A stretch of 53,389 nucleotides of DNA from positions 1 to 53,389 of the forward strand of contig NZ_SPQG01000008.1 in assembly GCF_004944975.1 (NCBI RefSeq), in the 5' to 3' direction. This document shows positions 25,036 to 34,717 of this stretch, piece by piece. Position 1 is the first letter of the stretch. The number at the start of each line of letters is the position of its first letter. The notes beneath the pieces were generated by a model. It was not told where the DNA came from, searched no databases, and saw only the letters and a program-made list of their open reading frames with translations. The position numbers were made by a program, and so were the translations under genes. The stretch comes from Halorhabdus amylolytica. GTDB taxonomy: Archaea > Halobacteriota > Halobacteria > Halobacteriales > Haloarculaceae.

Positions 25036-26105
25036 ACCGTTTCGAGAAGGTTTCTGTTGGCTCGCGCTCGTAGAGTGACTGTGTCGGCCGTGTCAGTTTC
25101 CGGCTGTGTTATTGCATCAGCGAGTTCCCCGGTGTCGGGCGTGAAGAATTGTTTGGTGTCCTCGGTAATCGCGTCGAGGAATCGGTCATTCCACCAGTCG
25201 GTATATTCCGGAGTTCGCTTGGCAGACAGCTGATCGAGGTGGTCTCCGAAGTCAGCGGTTTCCTTCTCAGCGAGTCGGTGGAGTTCTTCAGGGAACTCGT
25301 CGGCCAACGTGTTCATAACGTGCCGGTAACGGAGAGCGTCCGGCGGATGTTTCTGCTTCACCTGTCTGGCAGGGAGTTTATACGGATTATCGGAGAAAAG
25401 ACGCCGGGTAAGACTAACCACGTATGCAGGACCGAACGTCAGCGTGCCGATTGTATCACAGTACAGCTCTTCGTACCAGTAACTGAGGGCATTCGTAACC
25501 GTTTTTTCGCGGTCATCGAATTCACTGGCGATCCGTCTTCTCTCCTGGTTGACGGTGTCTGGGAGAGCGTAGCTCTCCCGGTAATCCCTGGTGACGTGCG
25601 CAATCTCGTGGGCAATCAACGGGGCGAACTCGTTGAACGATGCTGTGGAGATGTTGCGTGGGAGCCAGAGTCCATACACCGCTTCCGGGATGAACGTGAC
25701 GAGTGCTGTCTGGTTCCAGCAGATAGGAATGATATCGAAGTCGACGCCTAGCGGGTGGCAGAGTTCGTCGACGACCGTACGGACGTTGTCAAATACCGCT
25801 GTCTTATCCGATTCCTGGGCAGTATGGAGTTCGTAGTAGGAGATGATCTTCTCGATCTTCTGAAGGTTACTGTGGGCGTCCCAGAGGTCGCTGCAGATCT
25901 CTTCGTAGAAATCGCTGGTGTCACCGGAGAGTGTGGCGAGGGTTTCGATGTCGAATCGAATCTCGTTGAGTAGTGTGTCGAAATCTGCAAGTAATGGGTC
26001 GAAGACGTTGTCCGGGGTGGGAACGCCGTCGGCTGCGAGACGCTCGTCTATGCAGTCTCGTCGGGTTTCCAAGTCGGATAGTTTTTCGTCGACAGTCTCA
26101 GGCAA
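25032..26105 (-). CDS. zinc metalloprotease, gluzincin type
   Basis: A 357-residue protein. LIAHEIAHV gives HExxH at residues 166-170, and WYEELYCDTIGTLTFGPAY about 45 residues later gives E213-x3-D217. This is the gluzincin arrangement (two His and one Glu as zinc ligands). The N-terminal ~150 residues are helical and may recognise a partner. No signal peptide or membrane segment is seen, so it acts in the cytoplasm. Its gene overlaps the upstream 164-codon frame by eight bases and its stop overlaps the Argonaute stop on the other strand. A protease paired with a target-sensing protein is a known defence pattern (for example Argonaute or CRISPR-associated proteases); whether this one is activated by the Argonaute is inference. 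Confidence 0.65.
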   Translation of the reverse strand: MPETVDEKLSDLETRRDCIDERLAADGVPTPDNVFDPLLADFDTLLNEIRFDIETLATLSGDTSDFYEEICSDLWDAHSNLQKIEKIISYYELHTAQESDKTAVFDNVRTVVDELCHPLGVDFDIIPICWNQTALVTFIPEAVYGLWLPRNISTASFNEFAPLIAHEIAHVTRDYRESYALPDTVNQERRRIASEFDDREKTVTNALSYWYEELYCDTIGTLTFGPAYVVSLTRRLFSDNPYKLPARQVKQKHPPDALRYRHVMNTLADEFPEELHRLAEKETADFGDHLDQLSAKRTPEYTDWWNDRFLDAITEDTKQFFTPDTGELADAITQPETDTADTVTLRARANRNLLETV

Positions 26106-26544
26106 AGTTCCCTCTTAGTGCCTGCTTGTTCTCTTCGACGGTCTCGTTGGCGACGTCCCGTATATCCTCCAACCTGTTTTTGAGCCTGTCAAGCTCGGTG
26201 TCCGACAACGCATGTGATGGCTGGGTGCTGTCCTGAAGCGACTGGAGGGAGGAGATGATGTTCTGCAGGTCCGGGCGAATAGTATCATCAGAGTCACGCC
26301 AAGCGTTTTTTACGCCATTATATAGGGGTTGGAGTTCTTCGTCGGTGTAGTAGGGATCGTGAGAGATCTCGAGTAGACGGTTGATGATCTCGTCTGCGTC
26401 TTTCAACTGTTGCTGAATGCTGTCCCTGCCATACCGGTCGACAGCGTCGTGTCGGATGATAGAGATGGCTTTGAGGGCCTTGTTGAGACTACGGCTGAGG
26501 TCCGTGTAAGTCTCTTTTTCGTGCTGGACCCTCCAGAGGCTCAT
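26098..26544 (-). CDS. small helical protein upstream of the metalloprotease
   Basis: A 148-residue, almost wholly helical protein (DLSRSLNKALKAISIIRHDAVDRYG, IISSLQSLQDS, LSDTELDRLKNRLEDIRDVANETVEENKQAL), probably a coiled-coil or four-helix bundle. ATG 26544 is chosen because a TATA box at 26568-26576 stands at leaderless distance; a longer frame to 26592 would start upstream of the promoter. It overlaps the metalloprotease gene by eight bases, and the two form one transcription unit separate from the helicase operon. It could be the inhibitor, adaptor or substrate of the protease. I do not recognise a family. Confidence 0.6.
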   Translation of the reverse strand: MSLWRVQHEKETYTDLSRSLNKALKAISIIRHDAVDRYGRDSIQQQLKDADEIINRLLEISHDPYYTDEELQPLYNGVKNAWRDSDDTIRPDLQNIISSLQSLQDSTQPSHALSDTELDRLKNRLEDIRDVANETVEENKQALRGNFA

Positions 26545-26567
26545 AACGAAAGTGTACTCTAGCGTTT

Positions 26568-26576
26568 TACTTATAA
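26568..26576 (-). promoter_or_regulatory. TATA box for the small helical protein / metalloprotease unit
   Basis: On the minus strand the element reads GTTATAAGT, centred 28 bases before ATG 26544. It shows that these two genes start their own transcript after the helicase-nuclease operon. Confidence 0.6.
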
Positions 26577-26657
26577 CTTGTGAGAACTCCAAAACTTCGA
26601 TTGGTCGGATCTATAAGGCCTGAAAACCCTGATTGAGGGTATAGTACGCTCCTGTAA

Positions 26658-29600
26658 TTAGTCGTCCGTGCTCTCGACTACATACCCATTATCGTAGGCG
26701 TATTCCTCCGGTGCACAACCCAGCGACCGGTGCGGACAATGCCGACAATGCGACCCGGGCTCCGCCTCCCACGACGGGGAATCCGCCGCCTGCAACAGAT
26801 CCACGACGCTACTCCAGCCACCCTCGAGCTCATCCCGGTGAATCAGGTCGATCTCGCCATCGGCACCACCGGCCTCACCAACATACACGTACCCAGCCCA
26901 CTCTACCGGTTCATCGAATATTTCCTCGCAGGCCCGGAGGTACAGCAAGAGCTGGGACGAGGACTCAATATCTCGCTTCTCGAACGTCGTCTTGTAGTCC
27001 AGCACGGCGAGACCTTTGTCCGCTACCTGCCGCACCGAGTCCATATACCCGACGACCGGGCCATCCACGCCAGGAACGTCCGTTACTTCGAACGGGAGTT
27101 CGGCGGCGACCGGGTCCCAGTCCAGCAGGTTCGTCGCGAACACGCGGTGGATACAGGCCTCCACTTCGTCGCGCACGGACTCCAGGTCCCGGGCACGTAC
27201 GATCCGGTCGCAAATCTCCAGCCACTCGTCCTCCGCGGTGTCGTTCCGGTAGAATGCTTCCTCGCCCACGGCGTGAAACACGTCCCCGACCTTCCGCCAG
27301 CTCAGTTCATCCGACCGGCCGACCGCTGCGTCCGCCGGCATCGGATCATCGAACCCGTACAGCACGTGGTCTAACAGGTGGCGGCGCGGACAGTCCGAAT
27401 ACGTCTCCAGCGACGTGTGACTGTGCTGTACCGGGAGCTCCGCACCGTCCTCGAACGACAGCGACGAGGGATAGATATCGTCCGCCGTCGAATCCTCCTC
27501 GGTCAGGACCTCCTCGAAGATATCCTGTCCTAAGCCGTGAATTTCGTCGATCGCCTGTTCGAGATTCAGTTCGTCCTCGTACTCGTTGTAGTAGGTAATC
27601 GTGCCCGGCGTCACATCCGCTGCCTGCGCCACCTCATCAGACAGGTTCACTACCGTCTCTGGATACATGTTCTCAACCGTTTTGAACGTGTTCCGGACCG
27701 AGGTCCACAGGTCCATCTGGGGCTGTTCCGGCGACCACGGCGTGTTGACATCCGGGAATGCTTCCTCGATAAGCTGTTCTGGCGAGTTCGCCGGTCCCGA
27801 CGCTCGGATACACTGCTGCCGCAAGTATGAGCACGGTTTCCGGAAGTCACGTGTTTCTTCTGCCGACTGACTGAACACGATCAACAGTGACTCCGCCCGA
27901 GTCACCCCAACATGGAAGGTCCGCCAGTCTTCCGCCTGCTCTTCCTGATATGCTGATTCGGCCAGCGGATGCGTAAATTCGTCATCCTTGATGGCACGGA
28001 TAACTGACTGGTACCGGTGCGCCGACCAAGCGGCGTCTTCGGTTGACGCCCAGGACGGGGAATACGTTGACACCCATTCATCATCTTCCAGGTACGGGAA
28101 CAGCACTGTGTCGAACTGCAGTCCCTTGGCCTGATGAACCGTCATAATATTGACTTTATCTTCCGACTGGGACCCGATCCCGACCCCTACATCGTCATCG
28201 CTGCCTTTGAGCGACCGGGCTAGACTGTCCACAAACTCCTCGGAGAACCGGCGGAGCACATTATCGCTCTCGTACGCCTGCAGGAACTTCTTGATCCGAT
28301 CCAGCTGTGCACGATCCTCTTCCTTCAGATACCACTCGATACACGTCTTGTCGAGGAACGCATTGTAGAAGTACGGAAGCGAATGACTGTCCTTGAGCTC
28401 CCAGAGTTGGTGGAAATCGGTTCGCGCTCGTTCGACACGGTCCGGATCATCCAAGGAAATACTGCCGATATCGTCGTAGTTCATAACCGCTTCGTAGAGC
28501 GTATCCACCGGGGCAGTCTCCAGCGCGTTCAGGTCTGCCTCTGAGACGCGATACACCAGCATCAGCACCCGGCGAAGATGCATATCCGCTTCCTGATCCA
28601 CGAGAACCCGGAAATAGGAGAGAATGGTCTGTACACCGGGCTGTAGCTCTGTTTCGCTTGTACCGTCGATCTGGTACGGGATCTGCCGGTTTTGAAGACT
28701 TGCAGCGACGTCCCGAGCCTGCCTATTCTTACGAACGATCACCGCGATATCCCCCAGCGAACGTTCACCCACGTCGTCGAACCCGTCCTCAAGCAACTGG
28801 GAGATCGTGGTCGCGACTTCCTGTGCAGTGGTCAGTTCCGTCCAATCACCACTAACCATGCCGAGCCGGGCTTCGTCGTCTTCATCCCGTTCGACATAGG
28901 GGTCGCCATCCGCGGTCTCGGCATCGCAATCGTCCGAGACCAGATGCTTTGAATCGTAGGCGCCACATTGATTAGCGAACTCCAGAATCTCTTGTTCCGA
29001 CCGGAAGTTCCGCTTGATATCGATCCAGTCGTGATCCGTAAACGCATCCTCGAGCTCGTTTAACCCTTCAGGGTTGGCGCCGCGCCACCCGTAGATCGCC
29101 TGGTCCACGTCACCGATCGCGAGCAGCTGTGCGTCACCCTGACACAGCCCGGTTACAACCTCCATCTGGATGTCGTCGGTGTCCTGGAACTCGTCACAGA
29201 ACACATAGTCCCACCGGCTGCGGATCTCGTCACTCACCTGAGAGTCGTTGATCAACGTGTTCGCCTTATTGATGAGCTCGTCAAAATCCAGTGCCCCACG
29301 GGACTCGAGTTCGGCCACGTAATCCTGGTAGATCTCCTGCAGGCCGTGCAGCTCTTCCAGTACTTCGATGTATGATCTGAGATGGCCCAACGGTGATTGT
29401 TTCAGGTCCGTCCACCAGTAGGTGTACGCGTTTGTACCAGCCTGGAACAGTCCCTGCGGGAGGAAGTTGTACGCCATCACCGGGTCTTCCGCAACGAGTG
29501 CCTCGACCATGTCCGCCCACAGCTCCAAGAAGTCGAGGTACGATTCGACGGTGGACCATGTGTCGTCCGACCGGTGGGAAGCGACACGCTGCCAGCGGGC

Positions 29601-30284
29601 TAGTGTCTCTCGATACTCGTCCAAGTTGGCAGCGATACGTGCCTCACCGGCCTCAAAGTCGTCAGAAGTAAAATTATCCGGATCAAACAGTTCCGCAGCC
29701 GATTGTTCCAGATCGATGACAAGCCGTTTGAGGTCGGCAACCGTGGATTCCGGCGGCAAGAACTCATCGACCATGGCCGGTGTTATGGCTTCCTGCCGCA
29801 TTTCACGGATGTAGTCAACCGCCTCCTTTTCCACCGCAGCTGCGTCGTCCTGGCGCCGGGAGATGTACTGGTAGTCGTGGTCGTCAATTAGCTTCTGAAT
29901 AGTGCGGAACCGTTGGTCATCAGTGATGACGTCGAAGTCCGGGTCTAACCCGAGAACGTAGGCGTACTCAGAGACGAGCCGACTACAGAACGAGTGGTAT
30001 GTGTAGACATCAACATTATATGCCTCCTCGATAGCCAACTGCTCTGCGTCGGTGATGCTTTCCTGGATTGATGACGCCGCCTCATTCGCGAACGTGAGGA
30101 CCAGTACCCGATCCGACGGCGGGGCATCACCCGCTGTAAGCAGGTCTTCGATCCGCCATCGCATCGTCGTGGTTTTCCCGGCACCGGCCCCGGCGTCAAC
30201 ACTGATACAGTCATTCTCGGCCTCCAGCACGTCCTCCTGTCCGCCTTTTGGTGTGCGTTCGTCCGCAGACTCTGACTCAGACAT
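26658..30284 (-). CDS. AddA/UvrD-like helicase fused to RecB-type nuclease with iron-sulphur cysteines
   Basis: A 1208-residue superfamily 1 helicase-nuclease. Helicase motifs in order: GAGAGKTTT (Walker A, ~33-41), DYVFCDEFQDTDD (Walker B), GDVDQAIYGWRGA, TVHQAKGLQFDTV and HVGVTRAESLL. The C-terminal nuclease has GDVFHAVGE (H1004), YMDS (D1082), LDYKTT (D1096, K1098) and SSQLLLY (Q1111), all RecB-family residues and all present. C965, C1180, C1183 and C1190 match the four-cysteine iron-sulphur staple of AddB and Cas4. It should unwind and degrade double-stranded DNA ends. It overlaps the Cas4-like gene upstream by eight bases, so the three genes form one operon. Unlike bacterial AddA, the iron-sulphur site is on this subunit. 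Confidence 0.85.
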   Translation of the reverse strand: MSESESADERTPKGGQEDVLEAENDCISVDAGAGAGKTTTMRWRIEDLLTAGDAPPSDRVLVLTFANEAASSIQESITDAEQLAIEEAYNVDVYTYHSFCSRLVSEYAYVLGLDPDFDVITDDQRFRTIQKLIDDHDYQYISRRQDDAAAVEKEAVDYIREMRQEAITPAMVDEFLPPESTVADLKRLVIDLEQSAAELFDPDNFTSDDFEAGEARIAANLDEYRETLARWQRVASHRSDDTWSTVESYLDFLELWADMVEALVAEDPVMAYNFLPQGLFQAGTNAYTYWWTDLKQSPLGHLRSYIEVLEELHGLQEIYQDYVAELESRGALDFDELINKANTLINDSQVSDEIRSRWDYVFCDEFQDTDDIQMEVVTGLCQGDAQLLAIGDVDQAIYGWRGANPEGLNELEDAFTDHDWIDIKRNFRSEQEILEFANQCGAYDSKHLVSDDCDAETADGDPYVERDEDDEARLGMVSGDWTELTTAQEVATTISQLLEDGFDDVGERSLGDIAVIVRKNRQARDVAASLQNRQIPYQIDGTSETELQPGVQTILSYFRVLVDQEADMHLRRVLMLVYRVSEADLNALETAPVDTLYEAVMNYDDIGSISLDDPDRVERARTDFHQLWELKDSHSLPYFYNAFLDKTCIEWYLKEEDRAQLDRIKKFLQAYESDNVLRRFSEEFVDSLARSLKGSDDDVGVGIGSQSEDKVNIMTVHQAKGLQFDTVLFPYLEDDEWVSTYSPSWASTEDAAWSAHRYQSVIRAIKDDEFTHPLAESAYQEEQAEDWRTFHVGVTRAESLLIVFSQSAEETRDFRKPCSYLRQQCIRASGPANSPEQLIEEAFPDVNTPWSPEQPQMDLWTSVRNTFKTVENMYPETVVNLSDEVAQAADVTPGTITYYNEYEDELNLEQAIDEIHGLGQDIFEEVLTEEDSTADDIYPSSLSFEDGAELPVQHSHTSLETYSDCPRRHLLDHVLYGFDDPMPADAAVGRSDELSWRKVGDVFHAVGEEAFYRNDTAEDEWLEICDRIVRARDLESVRDEVEACIHRVFATNLLDWDPVAAELPFEVTDVPGVDGPVVGYMDSVRQVADKGLAVLDYKTTFEKRDIESSSQLLLYLRACEEIFDEPVEWAGYVYVGEAGGADGEIDLIHRDELEGGWSSVVDLLQAADSPSWEAEPGSHCRHCPHRSLGCAPEEYAYDNGYVVESTDD

Positions 30285-31221
30285 TGAACATCACCTCCCG
30301 ACGAATTGCTTCCTGACAGCCAGCGGCATGAGAACAGTACCTGCACGAATTTTCGACCACCTGCTCAAAGTCGCCGCTCCAGTGATCCTGCTCGTCGAAC
30401 ACCTGCTCCGGGCTGTAGACTTCCTCTGTAATATTCCCGGCCATCCACGCGATTGCATCATCCACTGTCTGTCGAGCGTCCGCAAGGAACTGGCCCATCG
30501 GTCGTTGTTCGATTTCGGCTTGGCACTCGCCGTCCGTTTCGAACGTGGTCTCCATCACACTCAGGTACGTCAACTCCGTTCCAGTGTCGGGGTTCCCGTA
30601 CTGGCTGAGTGCCTCTTCCGCGATCCGGGCACCGATCACCGTTCCCACTTTCTCGGGCTTATAGCCGCCCTGGTCAAGATGGACCTCGACGATGTCGTCT
30701 TGGGACTCGTAGGGAACCTGGTCGCCCCACATCTGATCGGTAAGCCGCACACCCACGATCTGGGTGTCATCGGCCATGATGTAATCCACGTCCACCCCAA
30801 CCTGCTGTCCCTGGATCTCCGCGATCAACGTGATATCGGGGCCGACCACCGGTGAACCGCAGATAGTAGCCGCCTGATCGATCCGGTCCAGATGCGTCGT
30901 TCCAACCGCGTCGAAGTAGGCGTCTATCCCGGCCTCAGCTCGGGTTTTCTCCGTGGATTCCTGCTCGGACGAGTGATGGTCTGCCGCATCGGCGTACAAA
31001 TCCCATGCCGTGTCAAGTGTCTCCAGCGCCGCGTCGTGGAGATCAGTACCGTTGCTCCGGGACTCACTGTACCCGGTGCAGATTGCTTTCCGGAGCAGCT
31101 GGCGGAACAGATCCTGGTTCCGCTGCGAATCTCCCGTTAGTCCGGCTATGTGCTCGAATTCGTACTTCCGCGGGCACAGAAGGTATGTCGTCAGTTCCTG
31201 TGCGGTGAGGGTGTCAGTCAC
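30277..31221 (-). CDS. Cas4/RecB-like iron-sulphur protein with degenerate nuclease site
   Basis: A 314-residue protein. YLLCPRKYEFEH near the N-terminus (C16) and CRYCSHAAGCQEA at the C-terminus (C293, C296, C302) form the iron-sulphur cysteine set of Cas4/AddB nucleases. The core that should carry D ... D/E-x-K reads VGVDVDYIMADDTQIVGVRLTD: the second acid and lysine are replaced (V-G-V-R). Cleavage is therefore unlikely, and a structural or DNA-end-binding role is inferred. Both neighbours overlap it by eight bases, the mark of a stoichiometric complex. It could also be read as a detached AddB nuclease domain, since the next gene encodes an AddB-like protein without one. Confidence 0.7.
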   Translation of the reverse strand: MTDTLTAQELTTYLLCPRKYEFEHIAGLTGDSQRNQDLFRQLLRKAICTGYSESRSNGTDLHDAALETLDTAWDLYADAADHHSSEQESTEKTRAEAGIDAYFDAVGTTHLDRIDQAATICGSPVVGPDITLIAEIQGQQVGVDVDYIMADDTQIVGVRLTDQMWGDQVPYESQDDIVEVHLDQGGYKPEKVGTVIGARIAEEALSQYGNPDTGTELTYLSVMETTFETDGECQAEIEQRPMGQFLADARQTVDDAIAWMAGNITEEVYSPEQVFDEQDHWSGDFEQVVENSCRYCSHAAGCQEAIRREVMFNV

Positions 31222-33421
31222 TGTGCATCACCTCCCCACGGGCCATGGCAAATTGACTGGCAACCGCGTCGGCGAACACGGGGTCTATGTCGTCCTCCGA
31301 CAGCAGGCCCTGGATCACGCCAAACACCTTTTCGGTGTCCTCGATCTCCGCTGTTTCACCGGTGTGCGCGGCGTTGACGATGCCTTCGAGCTCGTCCCAC
31401 GGCTGATCGAGGATGTATTCGGCCACCTTCTCTCGTGTCCGGATCGGCCTGTCGTCGGTTTCTATCGACAGGTCGTCCACTGTGATCTGGTCCAGTTCTT
31501 TCAGGTGGTAGAGGTAGCGCGATGGGTTGTACGCCCGGCCCAGCCCGTTGTCCTGCGAATCGTACGTACAGAAGTACAGGTTGTCGGTTGCGGCCCGGGC
31601 ACCAAGCGCCAGTTTCCGGCGTTCCCGGTGGTGATAATAGGCGTCGAAGGCACTGGTCGACCGTTCCCCGGTGAAGGTGTCGTACGTGGCGTCGATCATG
31701 CCATCGTCGACCGCCGTGATGGCTGGGTACTCCGGCATGTCCGCCAGCCACGGTTTCGGGAACAGTGGTGTCAACCGTTCCCCGCCGGGATACTCGTCGT
31801 CCACCACGTTCAGCAGGAACACCGTGTTGTAGGCCTCGTGCTTGACGCCCTGGATATCGGTCACGGCCACGCCGTGCATCCGGGGTGCGGTTTCTATCGT
31901 GTGCGTGTACGCCGCGTCGAACCGGATCGCTCGCTCCAGCACGTGCTTGAACGTGGGCAGGGTGCTGTCCAGCAGGGCGGTCTTGTTGATGAACCGGGCC
32001 AGGTCGGTGACCCGCTCGATGTTCTGGAACTGTTCCTGGATTTCGATATGGCTCTCGCCGGTCGCGACACGTTCTTTCAGGTCGGTGTTGACAATCCACC
32101 GGTTGAGCGTGGTCTCGGGTGAGCCTGTGCGGCAAGCCTCGGCGAGATCCAGCGAGAAGTCGTCGACGCGTGCGGTTAGCCAAGACTCTGCGTCTGCATC
32201 CCGGTTCAATAGGAACTGGACGAAGGCATAGAGTTCGGTGACCGCCGGGTCTTCCGCGAGTGCGGGTGCGCCCACGGTCTGGGTGGGGAGGCTGGCAGCC
32301 CGGAGATGGCGGCGAGCTTCTGACAGCCGGTCACCGAGACTGTTCACGACGACGGCAAAATCACTGTACTCCGCGTCGCTGTCGTGCCGGAGGTATTCGA
32401 TTTCGTTGGCGACGGCACTGATCTGATCTCGGAACGTGGATTCGTGGAGGTGGACGGCAGAAACAGTGTTCGCGGGGTTACTATCGGTGGCCAGGAACGA
32501 GGCGATCTGTCCTGGATCCGTATTAGACCGGCTGGATTCTCTGGCGGCGTCGAGTGTTGCGGGGTCGCCGGCGTCGAAGTCGATGGCACTGTCATCACGG
32601 AGGTCGTCCAGTTCCCCTGGTTCGGTCTTCACCCGTTGGATGCTTGCGTTACGTTCCCCGATCGCGATCAGGTCTGTATCCGCGGCGAGCTTGGCGAGGT
32701 ACCGGCGGTCGTTCGCGGTGTATTCTTCGAATTCGATGGCGAGGATCGCTTCGAACCCAGAGGCGACGTGGTCGTAGGTGGTGTCATCCTGCAGTGCGTC
32801 CGTGGCGCGGGGAACGATGTTCGCCCGTTCGACCAAGCCGTGGGCATCCAGCCGGTCATGGAACCGGTCGTTGAGGCAGGCCAGTGCCGCGATCAGGATG
32901 TGTCTTTCCGCTTCGTCATCTGGTGGGGTAAATCCGCCTTGGCGGGTGGCCTCGAGGAGGACTTGCCCGACGTCCCGGCCGAAGCTGTCCTGGTCGCTGG
33001 CGGTCTGGAAGAACTCGATGACGGCCGATCGCTCGTAGTTGTCCGGCCAGCGTATGTTGTCGAACCGGGTTGTGGCCTCGTCGATGAGTGTGTCCCAGTT
33101 CGTGGATTCGATGACGTCAGCGAGCAGTTCGATACGTTGTTCGTATGCCAGCCGGTCGATGTCCGGGTCGTTGATTTCGACCACGTGGGAGGCGTGTTGC
33201 GGGAGTGATTGGACGTTGGGGCGGACCATAAGACCGAGGGTGTCTTGGATGTGGTCGGTGAGTGTATCCAAGTTACAGGGGATACGTTTCAGAACAAGAA
33301 TATCCCGAGGGTCGTGGTTGTCTTCAAGTTCTTGGTAGGCGGCAGCGAACTGATCGGCGAGAGAAACTGGAGAGAAATCGAGTGCGTAGAACTTGCCAGT
33401 TGAAGAATTATTTGTAAGCAT
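31214..33421 (-). CDS. AddB-like helicase-fold protein lacking a nuclease domain
   Basis: A 735-residue protein, first gene of the operon. Its C-terminal half carries UvrD/AddB-like 2A-domain segments: NEIEYLRHDSDAEYSDFAVVVNSLGDRLSEARRHL ... TQTVGAPAL, then VAVTDIQGVKHEAYNTVFLLNVVDDEYPGG, the motif V region. No intact Walker A is seen at the N-terminus (FYALDFSPVSLADQFA in its place), so it is probably an inactive helicase scaffold, as AddB is. There is no C-terminal nuclease or cysteine cluster; these are in the next gene. It probably pairs with the AddA-like subunit and scans DNA. ATG 33421 has an AT-rich element (CTTTAGG) ~30 bases upstream. Confidence 0.65.
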   Translation of the reverse strand: MLTNNSSTGKFYALDFSPVSLADQFAAAYQELEDNHDPRDILVLKRIPCNLDTLTDHIQDTLGLMVRPNVQSLPQHASHVVEINDPDIDRLAYEQRIELLADVIESTNWDTLIDEATTRFDNIRWPDNYERSAVIEFFQTASDQDSFGRDVGQVLLEATRQGGFTPPDDEAERHILIAALACLNDRFHDRLDAHGLVERANIVPRATDALQDDTTYDHVASGFEAILAIEFEEYTANDRRYLAKLAADTDLIAIGERNASIQRVKTEPGELDDLRDDSAIDFDAGDPATLDAARESSRSNTDPGQIASFLATDSNPANTVSAVHLHESTFRDQISAVANEIEYLRHDSDAEYSDFAVVVNSLGDRLSEARRHLRAASLPTQTVGAPALAEDPAVTELYAFVQFLLNRDADAESWLTARVDDFSLDLAEACRTGSPETTLNRWIVNTDLKERVATGESHIEIQEQFQNIERVTDLARFINKTALLDSTLPTFKHVLERAIRFDAAYTHTIETAPRMHGVAVTDIQGVKHEAYNTVFLLNVVDDEYPGGERLTPLFPKPWLADMPEYPAITAVDDGMIDATYDTFTGERSTSAFDAYYHHRERRKLALGARAATDNLYFCTYDSQDNGLGRAYNPSRYLYHLKELDQITVDDLSIETDDRPIRTREKVAEYILDQPWDELEGIVNAAHTGETAEIEDTEKVFGVIQGLLSEDDIDPVFADAVASQFAMARGEVMHSD

Positions 33422-33745
33422 TACTTACGTGCTCCTGTTGGAGAACCCTAAAGTATTCTGCTGATACCCAGCTGATTCTTACCAGATTATTATATCATAT
33501 TCTAGAAGTAAATCGGTGTCGATAATCAAGATAAGCGCTCTGATTTATGCTTGTCAACGTTGGTGAGGAGACCAATATCGTGTTTAATCCCGATAAGACG
33601 AGTTCTACAGTAGTTTGGGCATAAACCCAGAAACTAGCTTTCGACTAGGTATTTGAATCGGCTTCAATATCCCCGCAAAGTATATCATCCCCTTGATAGG
33701 TGAGGGGTTCGCCGTACTGGCAAATTCCTGAATACGGTGAGAAAA
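33422..33745. other. intergenic gap between the helicase operon and the TFB pseudogene
   Basis: This 324-base stretch is AT-rich on its left half, where the operon promoter must lie. I see no gene, repeat or RNA. It marks the right edge of the Argonaute/helicase block. Confidence 0.4.
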
Positions 33746-34664
33746 ATGGCAACGAGAGACATCTACGCGACTGGATTCGACGAAGATGTCCAAACGGAGT
33801 CGAGCGCAAACCAGTGTCCTGAGTGCGACGGCCACGTCACCACGAACATCAAAGAAACCGTCTGCGAGGACTGTGGCCTCGTCATTCAGGAACAACGTAT
33901 CGATCACGGGCCGGAGTGGCGGGCGTACGATGCAGGCGAGCGCGAGCGAACAGGTGCACCGTTAACGGCGGCCCGTCACGATCGAGGCCTCTCGACCGAG
34001 ATCGGCCACGAAACCGATGCGCACCGGAAAGAACTCTCAGGCCAGAAACGCCGGCGGCTGGCCCGGATGCGACGTGAGCAGACCCGTGGTCGCTGGCGGT
34101 CCAAAGCGGAACGGAATCTCGCACACGGGTTGGGCGAGGTGCGCCGGCTGGCGAGTGCGCTCGAACTCTCCGAATCGCTTCGTGACCAGGCCTGCCAGCT
34201 CTTCCGGACCGCTCAGAACGAAGATCTGCTTCGTGGCAGATCCATCGAAGCCATCGGCGCAGCGAGCATTTACGGTATCTGCCGATGTAACCACACCCGC
34301 TCCACCTCGAGGACGTTGTCGACGCCGCCCGTGTCGAGTCCACTCGTGTCACCACCGCCTACCGAACACTGAATCGCGAATTAGAGCTCCCGGCACCACC
34401 AATGCGCTCGACATCGTTCATTCCGTACCTGATCTCGGAGCTGGAGTTAGACCATGACATTCGTCGACGCGCGAACGAACTCGCAGAGCGCGCCGAGGGG
34501 ACAGTCCTCACGAACAGCTGTCAGCCATCGGCCGTTACGGCCACATGCGTCTATCTGGCCGCCCAAGAGCAGAGCACACTGATCACCCAACCACCGCCGG
34601 GTCGGCAGCGGAGGTGTCAATCGTGACGCTTCGTAGCCCGCGGGACGAACTCCAAGCGAATTGA
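33746..34664 (+). pseudogene. transcription initiation factor TFB, two frameshifts
   Basis: The N-terminus is a normal TFB: zinc ribbon CPECDGHV ... CEDCG, the B-finger (RIDHGPEWRAYD ... RTGAPLT, RHDRGLSTEIG) and the first cyclin repeat (NLAHGLGEVRRLASALEL, SIEAIGAASIYGICRCN). At about 34291-34305 the frame shifts back by one base and the second cyclin repeat continues (LEDVVDAARVESTRVTTAYRTLNRELELP, then SFIPYLISELELDHDIRRRANELAERA). At about 34588-34592 it shifts again in the same direction, and the tail (TTAGSAAEV, DELQAN) ends at TGA 34662-34664. Two single-base deletions explain both breaks. The intact paralogue at 39424 is close in sequence and probably the functional copy. Confidence 0.8.
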
Positions 34665-34717
34665 GACTCGTCCGGTTGAGGGATACTTACATACAGACGG
34701 AGAGTCTACCATAGAGT

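Noticed and set aside
26711-27598. 295-codon plus-strand open frame
   Set aside because: It is the complement of the helicase-nuclease gene. Its translation is rich in Pro, Arg and Ser with no motif, and the minus strand has clear catalytic motifs here.
31010-32122. 370-codon plus-strand open frame
   Set aside because: Opposite the AddB-like gene. It is Val/Arg/Cys-rich and lacks any domain, which is usual for shadow frames in GC-rich haloarchaeal DNA.
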